This document shows positions 60,085-64,000 of a stretch of 64,000 nt of DNA, piece after piece. Below the pieces are notes generated by a model that made no database searches, had not been told where the DNA came from, and was given only the letters and a program-made list of their open reading frames with translations. The position numbers and the translations under genes were made by a program. Source of the stretch: Actinomycetota bacterium (GTDB taxonomy: Bacteria; Actinomycetota; Acidimicrobiia; Acidimicrobiales; Ilumatobacteraceae); assembly GCA_005790505.1 (NCBI GenBank), contig SXUP01000042.1:62001-126000 (forward strand), in the 5' to 3' direction. Numbering within the stretch: the first letter of the stretch is position 1; every line of letters begins with the position of its first letter.

Positions 60085-61641
60085 GTGAAAGTAGATGGGG
60101 GCGAATTTATGAAAAAGTTCGGAATCGGTGTACTCGTGGTGTCTCTCGTGTTAATCGGATTAGTATTCGCTCTGAGATCATCTGAAACGCCGTTCGATGC
60201 GGCACTGACTGCACCATTGATAAAAAATGTTGGTGAAACCACCGTCAGAGGACCAATAGAAAATACCGCAACGAACAAAACAAGGGTTGGCACTTTTGAT
60301 TTTGAGGGCAAGCATTTCAATTATGCTCAGAGCGAGTTTTTCATAAGCGGCACGGCGCAGGCATTCACTTCTTCGGTGCCGTTGACTGATGATGGACTAT
60401 GGACCGTCACTCCTGCAGCGACCGCAGACTATAAAACCCGCATTGTCGTTCGGCGACCCGTAGATCCAGCAAAATTCAATGGAACCGTAATGGTGGAGTG
60501 GATGAACGTCACGGCCGGCTTTGATACTCCACCTGTATGGAGCTTTGGCGCGACAGAAATGCAGCGCAGTGGAGCCATTTGGGTTGGAGTATCGGCTCAA
60601 AAAGTTGGCATAGATGGCGGGGGGAACGCGCTCGGCGCAGCGCTGTCGCTGAAAAAAGCAAATCCGACTCGATACAACGAGTTAGTACATCCAGGGGACA
60701 ACTTTAGTTATGACATCTTCAGTCAAGTTGGAGGAACCATCTGGCGAAACCCAGCAAAATTATTTGGTGAACTAGTACCGATTCAAGTTGTGGCATTGGG
60801 CGAATCTCAATCAGCATTTCGTCTAGCTACATACATCAACGCTCTTGCCCCCCTGCAAGATGTATACAGCGGATATTTTGTTCACAGTCGTGGCTCGCGT
60901 GGTGCCGCGCTGTCAGTGCCTCCCTTGGCAGATGTTGCTGGACCATTGGCGTTGCGCAGTCGTACTGACATTAAGCGACCTGTTCTCGTGTTTTCATCGG
61001 AGTCGGATGTTATCGGCGTCAATCTTGGGTATCGTCGCGCATACCAGCAAGACTCTAAGTGGTTCAGAAGTTGGGAAGTAGCGGGCACTGCGCACGGTGA
61101 TGCTTATTCACTCGGAATAGGAGATCTCGATGACGGCAAAGGCTCTGGAGATACATCTTTGTTCAAGGCGATGATTAATCCACCGAGTTCAATTTATTTT
61201 GGTGCAGTGAAATGTGACTTCCCTATTAACGCTGGGTCTCACACCTATGTGTTGCGTTCAGCGCTGTCAGCACTCGACTCATGGGTGCGTAGTGGTGTCG
61301 CACCGAAATCAATGCCTCTATTGGAGGCCAACGACGACAATTTGTCATATCAACGTGATTCGAATGGAAATGCAAAGGGCGGCATCCGCACGCCGCATGT
61401 AGACGTGCCGATTGCAACTTTGTCAGCCCAAGGACAGCCCACCGAAGGTCGCTCGTTCTGCGGGCTCTTTGGAGTCACCACCGTCTTTGGGCCCGAACAG
61501 TTAAGTGCTCTGTATGCGAGCAAAGATGCGTTCATTGAAAAGTGGGTTGCGGCGACAAACAAAGCTGTTGAAGCAGGGGCAATACTTGAGGTTGATGCGG
61601 TGCGCATCCGAGAACAAGCAAAGTACTACCCAGGAAAATGA
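60085..61641 (+). CDS. Membrane-anchored/secreted alpha/beta hydrolase
   Basis: 518 residues from GTG 60085, chosen because of AGGAGA 4 bases upstream; ATG 60109 is the alternative. Hydrophobic N-terminal segment (about 12-30) acts as signal or anchor. The mature part has the nucleophile elbow VALGESQSAFRLATY, an Asp in FSSESDVIG and a His in EVAGTAHGD, typical of the alpha/beta hydrolase domain family found with steroid and terpenoid degraders. Substrate unknown. Its stop overlaps the NTF2-like gene (ATGA). Confidence 0.82.
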   Translation: MKVDGGEFMKKFGIGVLVVSLVLIGLVFALRSSETPFDAALTAPLIKNVGETTVRGPIENTATNKTRVGTFDFEGKHFNYAQSEFFISGTAQAFTSSVPLTDDGLWTVTPAATADYKTRIVVRRPVDPAKFNGTVMVEWMNVTAGFDTPPVWSFGATEMQRSGAIWVGVSAQKVGIDGGGNALGAALSLKKANPTRYNELVHPGDNFSYDIFSQVGGTIWRNPAKLFGELVPIQVVALGESQSAFRLATYINALAPLQDVYSGYFVHSRGSRGAALSVPPLADVAGPLALRSRTDIKRPVLVFSSESDVIGVNLGYRRAYQQDSKWFRSWEVAGTAHGDAYSLGIGDLDDGKGSGDTSLFKAMINPPSSIYFGAVKCDFPINAGSHTYVLRSALSALDSWVRSGVAPKSMPLLEANDDNLSYQRDSNGNAKGGIRTPHVDVPIATLSAQGQPTEGRSFCGLFGVTTVFGPEQLSALYASKDAFIEKWVAATNKAVEAGAILEVDAVRIREQAKYYPGK

Positions 61642-62081
61642 CAGATGCGAGAGAAGCAATCGAGAGGCTTCTTTTCGCTTATTGTGATGGCATCGATCGT
61701 GGAAACTTGGCTGCAACAGCCGAGTTATTTGGAATTGATGGTCTCTACGGACAAATAGATGGCCCCGCAGCCTGCGGAGCCGCGCAAGTGCTCGCGGCAA
61801 TGCAACGCAGTGTTCGCATGTACGACGGCGTTCCGCGAACACGCCATATTGTCACCAATATTGTGATTGATATCAATGACGATCAAATATCTGCGCAATC
61901 TCGTTCTTATGTGCAGGTACTACATCAAGCACCAGGGGGAGAACTTGGTCCGATAGCAGTTGGAACTTATATTGATCGGGTGCATTTGTCGGGCGGATCT
62001 TGGAAATTTGCGGAGCGACGCATGATGCTTGAGCTTATTGGTGATATGGGTACACACCTTTTGTTTAATCCCTTCGTATAA
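61638..62081 (+). CDS. SnoaL/NTF2-like protein
   Basis: 147 residues, single NTF2-like domain: AIERLLFAYCDGIDRGNLAATAELF start, a middle strand TRHIVTNIVIDIND and a C-terminal SWKFAERRM. Coupled to the alpha/beta hydrolase gene by overlap. Third such fold in the window, often associated with aromatic or steroid catabolism. Catalytic role unproven. Confidence 0.83.
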   Translation: MTDAREAIERLLFAYCDGIDRGNLAATAELFGIDGLYGQIDGPAACGAAQVLAAMQRSVRMYDGVPRTRHIVTNIVIDINDDQISAQSRSYVQVLHQAPGGELGPIAVGTYIDRVHLSGGSWKFAERRMMLELIGDMGTHLLFNPFV

Positions 62082-62084
62082 CCA

Positions 62085-64000
62085 ATGAAGGCAGTCTCTG
62101 GTAATCGGCCCCCAAGGGTGGTGATCCTGAGTGTCATCATTGCGGCATTTGTGACCCTTGCGTCACAAGTGCTTGTTACGCGCCTTTTATCGGCGCTTAT
62201 TTTTTATCACTTTAGTTTTTTGGCAATCAGTTTGGCCTTGCTCGGAACCGGAGCAGGGGGTTTGTACACTGCGCTCATCACGCCTACCTCGGATGATGAG
62301 GGAACAATTAGTCAACTCCGAGTATGGATGATGCGTTTTTCCATCTCACTCGTGTTGCTTCCGGTCGTCGCAGTGCGGCTCAATCTTGAATATTCCACTT
62401 TGACACTGCGTTTTGTTGTTTCACTCCTGATTTTGTGTGGATTTATTGCTATCCCATCATTTGCTGGGGGTGTTGTAATCGCAATCGCACTTCGCACTTA
62501 TACCCAAGCCATTGGTCGCTTGTATTTTTTTGATCTCGTTGCCGCTGCGCTTGGTGCTGTGGCTGTAGTGCCGGCAATGTGGTTGCTGGAACCCCCTATT
62601 TTGCTCTTGGCGCTCGGCACTGTAGTCGCTGTTGTGGCGATTTTTTTGTCAAGTGGTTCTCGTGCGAGATGGCGAAGTGTTTTCTTGGCCCTCATGACAT
62701 CGGTGCTGCTGTTGGTGTCTTTTCCGTCAAAACTTGTTGAAGCCCCATTGACCGGACTCAGCGAGGTTGATTCAATTCGAGTTGATGACTGGACTCCATT
62801 GTCGCGAACCATCGGACTCGTACCTCGCAGCGGAGAAGGTTTAGGAGTTGTTCTTTACGACAGGGTCACTGCCCCAATTATTGCCTATACCCGAGGTGAT
62901 CCATCGCCAGGCTGGGAAGAATTAAAACTTGGCCCGCAGACGATTGCAACTGCGATTGTGCCGACAGGGCCAGCTCTGATTATCGGTGGTGGTGGTGGAC
63001 GCGATATTCATAATTTGAGATCTGCAGGAGTATCTGAACTTGACGTAATTGAACTTAACGAGGGTGTGCGCAAAGTCGTTGACGAAAAACTTGCCAAATT
63101 CACAGGCTCTCCGTATTCGCTCCCTGGAGTGCACACGGTTATCGGAGATGGCCGATCAGTTTTGTCTCGTCGTCCAGCGAAATACTCACAAATTCAGATT
63201 AGTTTTACTGATTCTTTGAGTGCCGGTGGCGCGTCGGCATTTGCCTTGTCGGAAAATAATCTGTACACGGTGGAGGCATTCAAGGAGTATCTCTCTAAAT
63301 TGCAGCCAGGCGGAGTGTTAGCAGTGACGAGATTGCGTCGTCTCGTAGGTGATGAATCGCTGCGAACCACGATTATCGCGCTCAAAGCGGTAGAGGAACT
63401 CGGGGCGCAAAATCCCGCATCTCAAGTAGTGGTGGTCATGGGAACCGATTTCTTTGACTCCCAGTTTGGAACTGTGATGGTGAAGTCCACGCCGTTCACT
63501 GATCAGGAATTGGAAATCATTACAAGGCTCGCTGATGAGCGTGGTAATGGTGTTGCTTTTGCAAGTGGCAGCCCCTCAATGTATGAGTGGGCCGAATTAA
63601 GCGCAGCAGAGTCGCCAGAGATTTTTTGTCGTGCTTATAGGTTGAACGTCTGTCCAACAACAGACGACAAGCCCTTCTTTTTCAACATGAAAAAGTTTGC
63701 TGATATTGGGCAAAAGACGGCAGGGTATTCTTTCTCGGTAGATCCGGTGTTGATTCTGTTTTTGACGTTTGCAATATTGCTGCTGCTGTCAGTCTTGGGC
63801 TATTTTATCCCACTTCGCCGAATCCCTAAAAATAAAAAGCCACCTCGCTTGGTGCTCATCTACTTTGTCTCGATCGGGCTTGGTTATCTGATAGTGGAGT
63901 CAGTCATGATTCAACGATTGGTGCTGTTGCTGGGTTACCCCACCTACAGTCTCTCGATAGTGCTGTCATCGCTGTTGGCTTGGACTGGCATCGGTGCTTG
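62085..64000 (+). CDS. Membrane protein with spermidine-synthase-like domain (partial)
   Basis: Open to the right edge; 638 codons are visible. N-terminal block of about six hydrophobic segments (residues 10-210; FYHFSFLAISLALLGTGAGG), then a cytosolic Rossmann methyltransferase-like domain with the spermidine-synthase motif LIIGGGGGRDIHNL and DVIELN (about 303-325), then GDGRSVL, and further membrane segments from about 550. This MFS/spermidine-synthase-like fusion is widespread but uncharacterised; a polyamine product is not established. ATG 62085 is three bases after the NTF2-like stop. Confidence 0.8.
   Translation, partial: MKAVSGNRPPRVVILSVIIAAFVTLASQVLVTRLLSALIFYHFSFLAISLALLGTGAGGLYTALITPTSDDEGTISQLRVWMMRFSISLVLLPVVAVRLNLEYSTLTLRFVVSLLILCGFIAIPSFAGGVVIAIALRTYTQAIGRLYFFDLVAAALGAVAVVPAMWLLEPPILLLALGTVVAVVAIFLSSGSRARWRSVFLALMTSVLLLVSFPSKLVEAPLTGLSEVDSIRVDDWTPLSRTIGLVPRSGEGLGVVLYDRVTAPIIAYTRGDPSPGWEELKLGPQTIATAIVPTGPALIIGGGGGRDIHNLRSAGVSELDVIELNEGVRKVVDEKLAKFTGSPYSLPGVHTVIGDGRSVLSRRPAKYSQIQISFTDSLSAGGASAFALSENNLYTVEAFKEYLSKLQPGGVLAVTRLRRLVGDESLRTTIIALKAVEELGAQNPASQVVVVMGTDFFDSQFGTVMVKSTPFTDQELEIITRLADERGNGVAFASGSPSMYEWAELSAAESPEIFCRAYRLNVCPTTDDKPFFFNMKKFADIGQKTAGYSFSVDPVLILFLTFAILLLLSVLGYFIPLRRIPKNKKPPRLVLIYFVSIGLGYLIVESVMIQRLVLLLGYPTYSLSIVLSSLLAWTGIGA

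Overview
The window looks like a chromosome segment of an aerobic, uncultured-type actinobacterium, most plausibly class Acidimicrobiia (my inference). The evidence is a WhiB1-type regulator, a DUF3107 protein, a PdtaS-type kinase, an F420-type luciferase-like oxidoreductase, mycobacterial-type steroid catabolism genes, and base composition near half GC by eye. Genes are tightly packed, with many ATGA/GTGA stop-start overlaps. There is no gap over 300 bases without a gene, and I saw no tRNA, rRNA, IS element or CRISPR array.

Layout. (1) 1-1540, minus: a TPP riboswitch followed by thiamine diphosphokinase and a thiamine ABC-transporter binding protein that runs off the left edge. (2) 1.66-3.1 kb: an SDR and NfuA. 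(3) 3.1-18.9 kb: a sterol/acyl side-chain module. It opens with divergent echA19 and fadD19, as in Mycobacterium, then an AMACR-like racemase, then a patchwork of SDRs, NTF2-like and EthD-type small folds, a PYR-less ThDP-enzyme-like protein, an isochorismatase-like protein without its catalytic residues, an LLM oxidoreductase, an APH-like kinase, an archaeal-type thiolase, an HMG-CoA-synthase-like/DUF35 fusion and a class III CoA-transferase. (4) 18.9-33.4 kb: the steroid C/D-ring (HIP) pathway: echA20-ipdA-ipdB-ipdC-MaoC-SDR-MFS leftward; an SDR, a BaiB-like CoA ligase and a MOSC protein rightward; then ipdF-fadE30-SDR, an FadE29-like dehydrogenase and a FadA6-like thiolase. Two near-identical 19-bp palindromes sit in the two divergent promoter regions of this block and may define its regulon.

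(5) 33.5-38.3 kb: lipoprotein, a membrane-fusion protein carrying Calx-beta repeats and a peptidoglycan-binding domain, ABC ATPase and FtsX/MacB-type permease. (6) 38.4-44.3 kb: alpha-L-fucosidase, an SGNH hydrolase, two uncharacterised proteins and HelD. (7) 44.3-46.4 kb, minus: membrane protein, TetR, DtxR-family regulator, lipoprotein. (8) 46.5-52.9 kb: a complete System I cytochrome c maturation operon ccmABCDEFGHI. (9) 52.9-58.4 kb: SixA-like phosphatase, sulfite-oxidase-like enzyme, SufR-like regulator divergent from Mrp, DUF3107, PdtaS, WhiB. (10) 58.4-64 kb: GDPD, FAH-family hydrolase, alpha/beta hydrolase, NTF2-like protein and a membrane-anchored spermidine-synthase-like protein cut by the right edge.

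Together the first 33 kb would turn sterol-like side chains and the last two rings into CoA thioesters and then propionyl-/acetyl-/succinyl-CoA. The ring A/B genes (kstD, ksh, hsa) are not in this window. The second half is dominated by envelope export and iron, haem and Fe-S homeostasis (DtxR, Ccm, SufR, Mrp, WhiB).
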